From assembly GCA_900708905.1 (NCBI GenBank), contig CAADRB010000066.1, positions 199,550 through 263,549 on the forward strand: 64,000 nt of DNA. Reading direction: 5' to 3'. Under the pieces are notes generated by a model. That model saw only the letters and a list, made by a program, of their open reading frames with translations, did no database searches and was not told where the DNA came from. Below are positions 35,661 through 50,545 of this stretch, in pieces. The position numbers were made by a program, and so were the translations under genes. Source of the stretch: Hymenolepis diminuta. Taxonomy: Eukaryota > Platyhelminthes > Cestoda > Cyclophyllidea > Hymenolepididae. How positions within the stretch are numbered: position 1 is the stretch's first letter; each line of letters opens with the position of its first letter.

Positions 35661-38600
35661 ACACATACTAACGAAAGTGAAACTCAATACGGATAGATTT
35701 AAACAAATGGACATAATCACAATGTGCTTTCATCAGTGGGGAATTAAGAAGGAAAATACATTATTATTTATACAAGAAATATTGGAGGCAGAGGAAACTA
35801 ATAGCTATTTCTCCTTGTCCATGTCTGTTCTATTCACTGATGAGTTCTTTCACGTTTGAAGTTATTCCCATAAATGTTCCTCGCCGGACAATTTCTCATA
35901 CTAGCTGAAGCCTCATTTTCAGTGAATCGTCAACAGCATTCTTAAATGAATAACAATGGTGGAACTATGATAAAGTTGCAGTATAGTGATGAATAAAAAA
36001 GTAATAATTAATGTAAATATGTAATTATTTTCAAGCATATAAAAATAGTTTATTGCATTTAAAATACACAGATTAAAATTATAAGAATAATGAAAATAGT
36101 TGTTTATGTGGATCTTTTGACATCAAATTATCATCTTATATTCCATGACCTCTGGCAGCAGATTTAGTGGTACGTTTTCATTGCATGGATATGCAGTGTG
36201 AAGCAAGATAGTCTTTACTGAGTTTATTTCTTGTTAAAGAATAGAAAAAAAAATTTTTCATATTTTTACTTATGGAAATTGAATTGAATATTGGGAAGAA
36301 ATACACAATTTATCAACACAGGGTTTCAAAAATATTCACCTGCAACCCTACATGTGAACTCTTTTCAAACTAAGCGAAAATTTGCCAATTTATAGATGAA
36401 ATAATGAATGCATTAATGAACGATTAGAAGTCGATTTTTTTGGTTTGCATGAGGGAAAGTATTAGTAAACCTTCGAATTATAATTAAGGACAATTAAATA
36501 AATAAGAATGGTTTCTTCCGATAATGAGTACATGAAAAACTAAAAGTATTACATTTGAGAATTTCTAAGTTAATGGTCAATTGTTTCTACCGCGCATTTC
36601 GCAAAATGTCACCAGCATCTGGCCCTTATTGACAAATATCATGCTTTAATGACGCTAGAAAGTTACTGAATATAAAGTATAGGGAAAGGAGTATTGTCTT
36701 ATATTTTTTTATATTTTTTAGAATCCTAAAGTTTGATTTTAATGTTCACATTTCTGGAATTCCAAAATTGATCTAATGATCATGCAAAACTCACATTTCG
36801 CCTAGGGTAATAGCAATGAAAGGGAGACTAAAGTTAATTTTCCATACAAATTCGATAAACTGTCTGTTTGGTTATATTTAATTAAATATCGAATGTAATA
36901 GAATTTAGATTGCTTCAGTTATTGAACAATCTGTAAAGTTTTATTTATTTAAGTCATTTAAGGGACCAAACATATTAAAATAATGTGCGATATGATTCAA
37001 TATTTAATGGACTCAGAGTTGATTAGGGAACTTCACAGCTAATAAAAGTAAATTATTTGTATAAGGAACGTAAAAGGAATGTAATCTTGAAAGTAAAGCG
37101 GCTTCTACGTTTTTTACAATTTTCAAATCGCTTGAATTATTATGAAAGGGTCTCAGTCTGTATCAACTATATCGAAACCTTCAAATTTAACATAATACAT
37201 CTTTGAATTCTTGATAGAACTTGTCCAAATGATATTTTTAAAGCTAACATTAATTGATCGTTTCTGGCCAAAAGAAGAAAGAACTCACTCAAGACCAAGA
37301 TCTTTCCAAATACTAACCGAAATAAAAGTAATGCTATAAAAGGGTACGCATTTTTAATAATGGCTTGCAATTGCCCGGATGAACTCAAATGAGCTGTTAA
37401 TTTCCAGATTTTTGATGTCTGTTATGCGACTTTTCTTAAATACATCACACTGGGACTCCCTTTAAAAAGTACATAATTCATCAATTTGTGTTAAAAGAAA
37501 CGGAGAAAACGAAATATTGCAACCATAAACAATCGAACCAAGCGCTATTTTTCATCTTTATCAAAACAGAAAACAGTAAACAACTCGATTGGAAGTATAA
37601 GCAATAAATTGGATTCGCAATGCCTTTACTCTCTATCCAGTGAGGTCTTTGTGATGTGACTAAAATTTCACAATCAGCGAGAGTTGAGATGCCCAGAATA
37701 ATGAAGAGATCCCAAAAAGGAGTAAGATTTGGGGTCCTACTGATGATGATGTTGATTGGTGGTATATAGAAGGAAAAATGAAGTAAGTATAAAACCAGAT
37801 GCGGCTTATTTTATAGGTTGCTCAGTTTGACTTTTCATTTGATGGAGTAATTCCATTGACTCAGGCTGGCCCAGCGGTTGGCCTGTTTTAGCGTCTCTGC
37901 AGGTAAAAGGATGATTAGAAACGGAATATAAACTTTTTTACCAAGTTTTCATTTTGAACTTCTGTGTTGAACTAACGAATATTTTATAGACTTGGGGAAT
38001 TAGAATGGAAGACCATAGAGATTCGTAGGTAAGAAATATAGAAAGGTAGACGAAGAAGCAACCATACTTCTATAGTTGGGTGTTTTTGAGCCCTATTGGG
38101 TTCTCACTGGTTCACTGAATACTCATGTTAGTCTGCGTGGTAGAAGGGGCTCCTCTATTGGCTAGTGAGATTACTAGCATACCACCAATTCCCCGGTGGC
38201 AACACTATTGATTGCTTACAACTGTGTTATTTCTTTAATAAATAGCTTCAAATTTCAATGTAAATATGAGTTTTAACTAGGGGATATAGAACACACCAAC
38301 TTTGAGTGTCAAAAGGACAAGAACGTGAAAATGCATGTATGCCTCCTTACTGGATGCTGATTCTCTTTGTATTTTGGGTATTGATATAATCGAAAATTAG
38401 CCATATTTTATGATGACTTTTCCGAAGAATGATATTATAACAACTACATATCAGTATCAGATGTAGTAATAGGAGTAAAAATAGATTCTAGGTATTTTAA
38501 TACGATTGTTGTTAAACAAGCGAAAACAGTTTTAGTGGTTCCCTAATACTGCATATCTACACTTTTCTATTTTTATTAAAATATACAATATAATTAACGT

Positions 38601-41600
38601 CAGGCAGAATGATTTTAAGATAACCTTAGCTAATCATTATATTTAACAAATATGAGCATGATTGTATTTGTTAAATAGATTATCAGAAAAATGGCATTTC
38701 ACTTTCAAATGAGATAGCGACATGATGTAGCAAGACCAATGAAAAATATTATTCTTCATTTTCGCGACTGATCTATCTGTTTCTTTGGAGTATGATAGGC
38801 ATAAATCACAATTACGGTTAGTTTTCAGTGAGACTGGCTATCATTATCCACTGAGTTACAGATATCGTCCTGGTGAGTGTACCGCATGTTTAAAAAATAA
38901 AGTCTTCCTCATTTTGTGCATCCCCTTAATCATCAAAGCACGCCTATTATTTCGCATCCCCATATCTGCATGGGTTGTTGGAACTAAGACAGCTGAGAAT
39001 TCGGCGGCTGAAGGGAAAATAGAAAAAAGCCCTACACGTCCTTCCCGTTTAATGTATTTTTCGATGATGAATGACCGTTTATCAAAAAGTGAGTTCTACA
39101 TGTGTGTCCAACTTTAATTCAATAGTTAAGCAATCTACTGCTTAATCAGATCAAAGGTGAAAATTAAAACTCATTTTAATAAATTTATTTTGAGTCTAAG
39201 AAATTTTGCTGTTAATGAAAAATTTTTGAATGTGCGGTGTGCATTCCCATCGCACGATTTCCAAGATCCTAGGAGTCTTGTGGATTTCATTTTCATGGAT
39301 TCTTCACACTCAATTTTGAGAGACACTCCATTAGTAAAGGATACAAAATTTAGAATAGAGATAATAATTTATAATATTGCAAAGTACACATATCTTGAGG
39401 ATTGAAAACGAATGGTAGAACATCGTTCTTCCGTTAGAAAGTTAGTAAAACCAACACACAACAAGAAACAGCTTATCAAAATATATTTACTACGGCAGTA
39501 ACCGTTTATATATTAGCATCAAAATGAACAATATTATGGGGTCTAAGATTTGCGTTAGGCAATCATTGTGTGAGAGAAAACTGTACAAATCGTGAGGGTC
39601 TCCTGAAATTTTCCTAGAAATAGTCGAAATTTTTCAAAACATGGCGTTGAAATTCATAGAAGAATGCGTTTTAGCCAGGATATCAACAATTACGAATCAA
39701 GAACGCAGTGCCCATACATTGTCTCGGGATGGACAACTTGGAGTTGGCGTGGTCCTCAAGTCGTCTATCTTTCTTACCAGTATGTGGATTACACTGCTCC
39801 CTGCAGCTTGACCGTTAGTATTGAAAAAGTAGTCTTGTTACAATGACGAGTTGATTATCAGACATCTATTATATGACAAAGACTTTTATTTTATAAATAA
39901 TTTTTTTAAAGTTCTCGAAAATTTTTTCTATCCGAATCTTAATCGAACGTATCCTGACAGTATCCTGCAGAAGCCAAGATCATAATAGCGGAAACTCGGA
40001 GTTTAATATCACCACTGTTTTGAATTTGAGTTTTAAATGGCGTTCAATTAATAATTTTATTATAGCCCTTTTTATCTTCTAATACAAATTACAAATTACC
40101 GAATATCGATACTTTACTCCAAATACTGTAAAGCAACGGCCATGTAATTTAGCACATTTTAATAAATATGTAAAATGAGTACATAGCTAAAAACGTGTGT
40201 AAGATATTGAGTCTCTTAATCGTATTTTGATTGAATAAAAGTTAATCAATTTTATCTAGCAAATTCAATTATGAATTTATTTAAAATATCTTCCAAAAAC
40301 AACGACCGGTGAATTTTGACCATATTTCAAAGTAACAAAATTGGAGTTATGCTTTTTGTCACTTTATTCTAAATGCTTTTATCATTTGAGATACTTACGG
40401 TGGTTAAGAAGGATTGAAAGTTAATTTTAAAAGCGATAATTTAAAATTGTTAGTCAAATAGTCAATTTGTTAGATACCTCGGTGAACAATAACGGGACGC
40501 ATTATAACTATAGTATAGGAATAATCGAGCCTGCTTCTGTCTGTTCTTTAAATTGGTGATCGAAATATTTTAGAACTTGTTTAAAGTGTGAATGGAACAT
40601 GGCTTCCGATTAATTTGACGGAATGACACATCTGTAGTAACTTCTTCCCAGAAGACAATAGATTTTATGCTTAAATAATTAAATTATTTCATTGTCATAA
40701 ATAAATGTGCAATATTATATTTTTCACTTTATATTTTATTATTATATGAAGGTTTAATAAAATTTGAACTAATAACAAATTTGTATCTCAATTTTTTATA
40801 TAATAAATTCAATTTTCATGAAATTTTATTTAAACATTCTAAGGATTTGAGTTTATTAAAATGAATTGAATATTTACGTTGAATAATTCTTAATTGTTTT
40901 AACTTTGCAAAGTAAATAGCTAAAAATTTCGTCATTCATTTTAAAAAGCTTTGTGAACCAGAGATGTTACCATAAATACTCGTGTATTTAGTTTAAATGC
41001 TATGTTTATATTATATTTCATCCATATAACTACATTCGAATTTACGTATAAAAAATAGAGTTTATTAGCAATTTTTCTACTTATCTGAATTTAAAAGTTA
41101 TTGTACGAGGGAACGATGTATCAACATATCGTGGAACAAAAACTTATAGAAAACAGTAATCTCTAAATTGACAATTTCGGTTTATGACTATTAACATGAT
41201 GTGAATAATAATTATCCACTCTACAGATAAAAATAATTCATTTATAAATATGACTATCCTGGCACCAAACTGAAATTAAAATGTGCCGTTTTACTTTTAA
41301 TTTAGATGGTCCGCTATATCACGTTATAGACAATTTTAATCATAAAACAGTTCCGTTGGAAAATCCAGCTGAAATTTAATTTAAAACGACAAGTACAGAA
41401 AATGGAATTTAAACATTTCACAAAGCTAACTTTCATCTACTTAGTGAAGCTAGCTGGTTTTAGAATAACTAAATGTACATATAAGGACAATTTGTTTCCT
41501 AAAACACGCTCAGTATATTTTAATAAGCCTTAACTCACAGCAGAAAAAGCAAAATCTTCTCCTCTGTCAAAAACACAGGTAATTAAATGGGAGAGTTTCT

Positions 41601-43199
41601 TTGCGGAACAAATTTTCGAAATGGGGCTGTTGATATTCAAATATAATTCTTTTTAAAAGCACCATTAAAATTTTTAATTCAAACCTCTATAACTTCTAGA
41701 TCTTTCTTTATTTGGATGAGAGCGATTAAATTTGCAAGTAGTCTGACTGGAATAAACTAAATGACTCTGAAATAGATAAGCCGTAAATTCAGCCGAGTTT
41801 CTATTAGAAAAACAATAATTTTGTCAATTCATAATCTCAATTTTGGGGAAAAAGTTTTTCCAGAAAATAAGGATAAGTAGATGATGTACTTTAAACGGTG
41901 TAAAAGAACACACTACTAATTTATTCAGGTGATTTTATTGTTGGTCCTATAGCGGAAATTCAACCTGCGGGCATACCTTTGTAACAGCAGAAATTTAACG
42001 ATCTTTGACAGTTGTAATATCCGGTTATTTGTACTTTGATGGGCGAATTTAGTGAATTTAACTTATATATATGAAAATGATAATAATAATGAGCAAAGAG
42101 ATGTTTTACTTAACTTTTTGCGTTTTCTTTTATTCATTTTCATATTGTAATTTTACCAGATTTTGCCCTTTAAGATAATCCAAGTTAAGTTGACTGCTTA
42201 ATTATAGACAATAAATACGATGTGTCAAGTAAGTTTTTTATTCCCACTCCGCTCTCATTTGGCTACCACCAGGTTTTCTTCCCAATAAGGATATCTAAGG
42301 TACCTTACACACCACTTTGGCATTAAAGAGTCGTTTCCTTAATATTTTTCAAAATTATTTCTCAAACCATATGTTAACTTAAACTATTTTTACGGAAAAT
42401 TATTTTATATTTTAAAGCTTGCTTGAAGAGAATGCAACTCCTGCATTTTACTTTCCCGATATGGCGAAATCGCAGTTCCACGATATTGACCATAGATTTA
42501 TATTCTCCTTTCTTGCGTTGACTCAGCGTTTTTCCCACGTAATTCAGTACACGTCAGTTTTAGGACTTTTGATGTAAAAACTTGTCCTTCGCGCATTCTT
42601 CCTCGTTCTTCTTGAAATCTTTTGTTTTTGTTTCTCATTATCTCCATTGTTAACTGATTGTTTGTTTAATTATGATGAGCAGTCTTGCCAATAGTCAAAA
42701 TAACAGCATGATCTTAAGCAATTAATGGAATCTTATCGAGGTATTAATTAACCTTCCATTGCTCATATGCTAATTGATTCTATACAGAACGTAATATATT
42801 GTTTAATATCGAATTTTATTAAATATGTCCAAAGAAAATAAATATATAAATTAATATTCCACAAAATTTCCCTAGTTAAAAAGCTTTGAAGATTTACTAA
42901 ATCACTGTTTAATATCAAGGAAACACGATAAAGAATTTTAAGTTAAATGCCCCTTTGAACGTAAAATACCACAAGAAAAGTCACTTTAACAGTTGCATTT
43001 TATGGAAAGTGTACACTTCCAGTGTACTTATTTTTCAAACCAAAATCCATTTCATTTTTTCGGTTTTAAGAGTGCAGTAGATTTGTGAAATTTCAAAAAT
43101 TCTATTGAATATTCTAAAGGTACCAGCAGCCGCGATTTTCATCATAAAGTCACTAGAGTATTATTGTTATAATTCATTTTAATGCAAAATAATGTACAT

Positions 43200-43530
43200 T
43201 ATTATTTTATGGGGAGTTACTAAAATCGGCAAACGGAAAAGATGATAAAGAGAAGGGGTTCAAAAAGATGTTAGTAGCAACATCAAGGCATCAAAGAGTA
43301 GTAATTCTTTTAATTTAGGATTTGGGTTGGACAATATTTACTAAATGGGTACTTCAATTTTCAGAATTCATATATCTAAGATGTCCAGTACCCCTTTAAA
43401 TTATGATGATCAATCTTGTCATTTCAGATAATTATTTCATCCAATAGTTGAGAAGGCAAAATAATCTTATGTGAAATTTAGTATTTGCAGTCCTAATATA
43501 GTGGAGATGAGATAGCTACAATTTGTAAGT
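43200..43530 (+). repeat. Interspersed repeat R3, copy 1
   Basis: Matches 50225-50545 through CAAAAAGATG, GCAACATCA, GGCATCAAAGAGT, GCTAAATGG-type and GAGATGAGATAG blocks at matching spacing, with the two ends collinear over about 330 bp. No coding frame. Confidence 0.65.
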
Positions 43531-44059
43531 TAGCGGAGTTGCGTAGGCTGTGTTTACTCATGATGAACAGTAGTAGCGTCACTAAGTGTTATTTATTCTT
43601 TTCTTATAACAAGTGCGAACTTGGCAAAGCGCGCGATAGAATTTGAGGGAAATTTTAAAGGGAATAGGCTCTTCTGAAAGTAAAATGTAAAGCATCAGTG
43701 GCAGTAAGATCTCAACACGGTAATCATTTTAATGGTTTTTGCGCAGTTACCTTAAGCAGAAAAAGCCTCATCTCATAAAATCGTGTCGAACGAATCCTAT
43801 TTGCTCTCCTCTCATAAAATCATCTGCCATCTATAGATTAACCAAAAGACAAAAGATGATCCTAAATAATCATTCATATTTGAAGAAAAGGCCTAGCTAT
43901 TTATCTGATGAGAAAGTGTACTTAAAAATTAGACGTAAAGAATACTTTTAGTTTTGACTTCAAAAGATTGTAACTATCCAAACTATTATATTTTCCTCGA
44001 GTTAAAATTTCTTATATTCTTTAAATGATTCCATCAAAATTTGTACCTTTATTTTCATA

Positions 44060-44400
44060 GATTTTTCCTACTTTGAGCCAACCCGGCCATATTATCTAGT
44101 TCGTCACCTGGGACTCTGTGCCACTCATGACATGCAATAATGTAACGTGAACTGCTCCATATATAGGAAATTCGGTGGTGCTTACTCACTAAGTCAGTTT
44201 GTCCAGACAGATCAAGCGTTTGCAGTCGTCCGACCCAACTAACTTATCTGCAGTTCTAAAGCTTATACGCCCTCTCTGTAAACCTACATTGGATCCACTG
44301 CGTCTGTCGTCTATGTCGCTGCACCCATGGTATCCATCGCCTATAGACCATTTCTGGTCCCCTCTCTTATCAAGTATTCGACACTAATAAACCTTGGTAA
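44060..44400 (+). repeat. GC-richer insertion, possible LTR debris
   Basis: It stands out from AT-rich surroundings. TATATA lies at about 44159 and AATAAA at 44386-44391, with a 62-codon open frame between them that resembles no family I know. It could be a solo LTR or a fragment of another retroelement. Confidence 0.25.
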
Positions 44401-47400
44401 TGGCAACTGTCTTCCTATTTTTCGTTGTTGTAGAGATAATTAATAGAAGAGACAAGGTATAGGCTGTACAATAGCTGTGACCGTATATCAAATACTTAGT
44501 TGCTTTTGTTCCTTCTAAATTCCTATGGAACAAATGTAATTGGAGTTATTGCATTTATATCTATTGATAAATAATGGAGATATTTTGAAATTATTTTGAT
44601 TTTAGAGTGCCCAGGGGAACTAGCTGAACCAGAGCTCTACCTTGGTCTTTATTAATTGCAAACGATTAATTTAGAGTTTATTGCCTTGAGTGAATAGCAA
44701 TATTAATAACTTTAAGGGAAAGTTAGTTAAAACTGATGTTAACTCTATTTATCTTTAAACGATACGAACAAATATAAATGTCGTCATTCAGAAGTGTTGA
44801 GGTTATGGGGCATGATATTGAGTAATTATTTTTAAAAGTCGTGTTTTAAGTGAAATTATCTTATAGCAAATACTTTTTTTCTAGGCTGTCAATCTATCTT
44901 TTATTATCCAAGAAAAAATCAAAATTGTGAAAGCATCGAAAGGAAACTAAAAAGCAGAGTCATGTAGAAGCAGAAATAGCTGAAGCATCAAGTCGCATAC
45001 GTTTCAATACTTTGGTATAATCAACTGTTCATGTTTTAAAGTTCCAACAAACTTATTTCCTGAGTTGTCGTCCAGAGCTTATTGTTCGATTGAATAAGTT
45101 GGATTGTCTGTCTAACACTGGAGATTTAATGTTTTTTTTTAACAGCCGAAAATTTAGAGGTTGATATAAACTATCTAGTTCTGGGTTTCATAATCATGTG
45201 TAAGTGCAAAATATATGATTTCAGATGTACCTTGAAATACACCTATCTAAATAAAAATATTAAGAAGATCAGGAGAAGAGGTTTATCATTACTCTTTACG
45301 ATAAATTGTCGAAACTGTTTGATCTAATTTAAAGAAGAAACATGATGGTTCACACATTATGTAAATGAGGCTTTGTTAGTTGGACTTAAATGGGGAAGTC
45401 AGGTTAAAACTTTTTTGAAATGTGACACTAAATAGACTTACTTGATTTATAGAATTGCCATTAATTTGAAAATAAAGTTTTTTGCTTTAGGAATTGATGG
45501 CTTATTAAATATTTAAAATATGTTTCACTAATTGACAAGCCCTATGCATTGCTCAAAATGCAAATGTGACACTGATTATTCGATAAATGAAATATATTTT
45601 GGTAAGCTTAATCAAATATCTTCGGTAAACTAACAAGCTTCGTGTCAAGTGCTCTGGATTGACAACCATTGGATTTCTATGTTTACATCTGGATATATAT
45701 GACCACTAATGAAAAATTCATATCTTCAATTATTAGCTTACCAGGCACCCACAAATTTTTTTTGCATCTAACACTGATTAAATGAACTTTTTTATCAGTA
45801 GAATAAGATACAGACATTCTCCCTTCTTTTTCCTGGGGTTTAAGTAGTTATAACTATAAAAAGGGAAAATCTACATAACAAAAGTACATTTTTAGGAAAA
45901 AACAGATAGAGACATGTGAGAACTATTCGGGATTTCGTTGGGTAATTTGATTCACTTAAATGCGTACTAACAATTGATATTTATTTGAATCACTATTCTA
46001 ATCAAGAAATAAAATAAGTGGGGCATTTAATTACCGCGCGATATAGTTATGTTAATATCAAAACATAATTACCTAAAACTAACTGCACTTCTTGCATAGC
46101 TTTAAGGATAAAATTTTTTAATGACTCGGCTTTTATGCTCTATTATGAGAGCAAGAAAATGGACAGCATGTGAAATGTATAGTTCGGAACAAATACAAGT
46201 GCAAATACAAGAATAATGAAATACCTGCGGGAAACTATATTTAAATGTCTTCCAAACTATTTATTTACCTGTAATATCTAATTAAATTACCTTAACTAAT
46301 GTTGTTTTCAGAATAGAACTCTAAATATTTCAATACTTTTTTAAAGGACCAAAATTAGGGAAACTGAAAGCTAAACACTTAAATTTCTTTTTTTGGCAAA
46401 ATTATTTGTTAATAATGAACTCAACAAAATCAGATATACGCTTTTAGCCCCAACATTTTATTGCAGCGGTTTATATTATCTGATATTTTTCAGTTCTACA
46501 AAGTGGCGAGATTTAATTGAAAGTGGTGATATCATGTAATTAATTAATTGTGGTAGATTAAATAAAATTTTATTATCATTGCGTGTGGGAAGGTGCTTAT
46601 ATATTTAATCGTTTGTTTTGTAGAAATTAGATGCTTACTATATTTGTATTTTGGTACAAATAAAATGAACTTTCAAATCTCCGGGCTTATATCAAAATAA
46701 AACTTAATCATCTAACCACAATATCATAATTAAAAATATCCCATGATATTTTCAAGAGCGGATTTTGGGAACCGTTCATTAGTAGAGGAGTATCATCAAG
46801 TAACCTGTTCAGTATCGAACCAACTTCCAGACGAGCATATTAAGCGTTGGATTACCGACAAACTGCACACTGTTACCGGTGGAACACTGACTCAATCAGT
46901 ACACACCATAAATTTGCAATAACAGGCAAGCTGTTACAGGCAGCATGCTAGGTAATAGCAATATCTCATAGATGGACTGTTGTATTATGGAGTCAGACCT
47001 AATCTCTACCGCGTTTGGTCTCCGCAATCAACGTTTTGCAAGTTCTTTCAGGATTGCGTGTATAGCAGAATTAATGCAATTAAGACCAAACGAAAAGCTT
47101 AATTTTTAGAAGGTAGACCAGCAGCTAAAGTATCTGATTTTCCCCTAGCTATTTTTCAGTTTGTACCTTCTATCTTCTACCAATATTCACTACGATAACA
47201 ATACTGACTGTGAGAAAAGGCAGTAGAAAGCAGAGTTTATTGCTAGAGGATTAGGAACCACGAGAAGAGAGAGAGATGTATGTTGGGATATGGGTTATTG
47301 GATGATGTGTTTATTTACAAATAGGATATATGATTCAATGGCACGTAAAAAGTCTACTGTAGGCTCTTGAAAGCAAATCACTGCGAGTTCGCACTAAGAA

Positions 47401-50224
47401 GTCCAAGGCCATACCTGTGTTTCTGATAGATAGTTACGACTAGTATGATAGAAGAGGTATTTAAGACAATATCTGAGGTTTCGACTGGTGATCATAATGA
47501 ATACGAGGTCAGGGAGTCCGAAGTCATTTGCGGTGAAGAAAACTGAGAGAAAACTCTAATTGGGAAATTTAACTTTATTTGACCACACCAACTTAATTGG
47601 CGCAGAGTTGTTTCTTACGAGAACGCGCAAAAACGTTTAATAGTAATATGTTGTAGTACATTAAGGAAAACTAGTTTTCTATTCCTGGCTTTTGATATTT
47701 TATTTCGTTTTAGGACATAAAGCATACTTGAGAGGAGACTCCATTGGGTTTTTGAAAAATAGATCGTACAGCAAGAGAAACAACCATATCAAATTTTTAT
47801 AGACCAAACAATTTAAATTTTCGCTACCAATTAGACGTTGATTAAAAAACAAGCCAGCACTTTGTACCCATTCATGCGAAATGATTTGACCATCGGACCA
47901 CGCAAATGACATAAGTATCTTATCTTCAAATCGGAAACGTTTATTTCTGATAATACTATCAACTTGGCAATTAATCTACTTAGAAAATATAATATCGAAT
48001 TAGATTTGTATTATTTTTCACATTTGAATAATACATACTATTAACTTATTACATATTGGTAAATTTCAGTCATACTAAAAATCAAATGTTTCAGATATCG
48101 TACAGTTTATTTTTTAAAATTTAATCCAGCGTTTATAAAAGGTATTTAAATGCTTTGTATTATGGGAAAAGTTAAAGAGGAAAAATCTATTGTCAAAGTA
48201 TTAACCGGAATATTGAGAGCGCAATTTTCATTGGAAAGTAGTGTTTATTTCTGATGAAACGAATGTCCTCCATTCTATCACTATTTTATGTTAGGCCAGA
48301 AGGAGTTTAAAGACAAATGAAGTCAAATTAACGATTCTATTCCTAATAAAATTATGAATTTTTAGTAATTTCTCTTGAAATTAGAGGTCATATAAAATAT
48401 CATTAAGGTAAATAATTCGCCGACTTTTCTAACTAGAAATCAACAATAAAAAATATATTAACTATGAAAAATACCAATGAAGATGACTGACAAATTTGGC
48501 ATACTTACTTATTTGCATATACATCCGAACACAAGGGCTATAACTGGTGTTTAAAATTTAATATTTTTGCTGAAAATTTCAGAATTACGTTTATTAAAGC
48601 TAACTAAAATTAAATCGCTAATAATATTTTATCTTGCAAAAGATAAATAAACACTTCGTTAAATAGGCATATTTTTGTTTAACTGAACAACTTACTTTCA
48701 AATTAGTTAAAAAACTCTCGTAAATGCAGCGAATACCAAGCACGCACCAGTAGTGCCTTTAATCTATTCCACAGTTTTTCCAATAACAATAATGAAAACC
48801 GACAATATACACGAAGGTGTCTTCCAGATTTAAAATATTTGGTATGGATCCATGAAACAGGAATTTTAAACATCGTATTTATGCATAGTAATGAATTTTT
48901 TAAGTAAGCATTTCATTACAGCTCTTTTCCACTTTTTTCCCTTATACTGAAAGAACATAACCTATCATGCTTTCATTTTATTTTAATTTATTCTGTACAA
49001 CTGATTTTTATATGATTTTGTCAAAATTTCCTGACCCATTAATTCTAAAATTTCACTATAGGCAGTTTATGGATGTTATCATTGGATGCACTAAATGTTT
49101 ATTTGAGTGTCTAACTGTTTTAATATATGATTATTCCTCACTTTCGATGCAATAGAGAAGTTAGTAATTTACAATATTGCCCTCAAAATTTGATGGCGTA
49201 GGAACAAAACCAATGCTCTAGAGAACCTCTGCCGGTTTCAATGATCCGTTAAAAAAGATTTATTCGCTTCTTACTCAACTAGGTTATTATAATATTTTTG
49301 CATTATTGACAGTAGAAGGATTACTAATCTCTCATAAGAGCACTCTGCCCGCATATTCGATTAAAAAGAAAGAGTCATTTTTATACAAATCTATCATCAT
49401 ATAAAGTAACTATTTTATTACAGGTACTTAAAATTATTTATCACTGGTGTACAAGCGATGTTATGATATTGCAATTTTAGAAAAATGCATTAGCTAGATC
49501 TTAGTTCTGATATATAATAAGAGAGCGAGGCTTTGTATTAAATTTAAATCGATCCGATTTCAAATGTTCTGTTCTTAATGTTCCTTCAGTTTACCAATAA
49601 TTCTCCAATAAGGCTTGCTCCAGTTATGTGAATTTAAGATTTTTTAAGATATTTTAAAAGTGCATTAGACCAAATTTCATGAGGCAAATGATAAAACTTT
49701 TTGAATAGGAGTAAAAAGTTTACTCAATGTTGTAGTTTACATAATCTTCTTCCATCAATGAATAAAATTGGTGTCTTTTATGTCCAGTGTTGAGACACTA
49801 CCTTTTTTCAACAAAATTGTAGCTTTTAGAATTTGCCCTAGAGTTATAAAATCAGCCTTAGAGGTGATATGAGAAGATTTATGATGGTGTATCGTTTGTA
49901 ATTAAATATTTTTAGTACTATTTTCTTCCGTCTCATGTGATCACTGAAAATGTTTCGAGTATTCGAATAACAGGATCGAATGGGAATGAAGCTGTTACAA
50001 GACATCTTAAAAATTGCCAAACCTTGTTAGCTGGTATTTAATAAGAAAGGGACAGTCTTACACGTTAAAGTATATATTTGATTACAAATTATGCTCCAAA
50101 GACGCAATTACATTTAAATTCAATTGAAACGTCAGCACGATAACCGTCTTCTTTTCCTATAGAGCTTATTTATTTCAGCAATATAAATTATTATTGCTTG
50201 CAGTATTACAAAAAAATTAATAAT

Positions 50225-50545
50225 TTTTGATTGTGGGAAGCAATTGAAATCGATAAACGGGAAATTTAAAAACGATATGGTAAAAGGGATCAAAAAGATG
50301 CTGTGAGCAACATCAGGGCATTAAAGAGTCCAAGTTTATTTCATCATTGGAATCGTGTTGTGCAATAGTTGCTAAATGGTAAGTCATGTTCCAAGATTCG
50401 AATTTCAGCATTCCTCCTCTAAATTGAATCAAATATTTTTTGATCAAGAAGAGTTGAACTTCTCCCAGTGTTTGAGCAGGACAACGATCTTACATAATTT
50501 TCAGTAGCTTATAGTTTGAAGATAGTTGAGATGAGATAGTTGAAA
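50225..50545 (+). repeat. Interspersed repeat R3, copy 2
   Basis: Diverged direct copy of 43200-43530: GATCAAAAAGATG, GAGCAACATCAGGGCATTAA, TTGCTAAATGG and GAGATGAGATAGTTG. Confidence 0.65.

Noticed and set aside
37850..37890. TGGCCCAGCGG resembling a tRNA or SINE A box
   Set aside because: No matching B box at the right distance and no cloverleaf; no tRNA gene could be supported anywhere in the window.
38785..39405. Two neighbouring plus-strand open frames of 110 and 82 codons
   Set aside because: No recognisable motif, no convincing splice sites between them, and different frames; they are probably chance frames in AT-rich DNA or very old debris.
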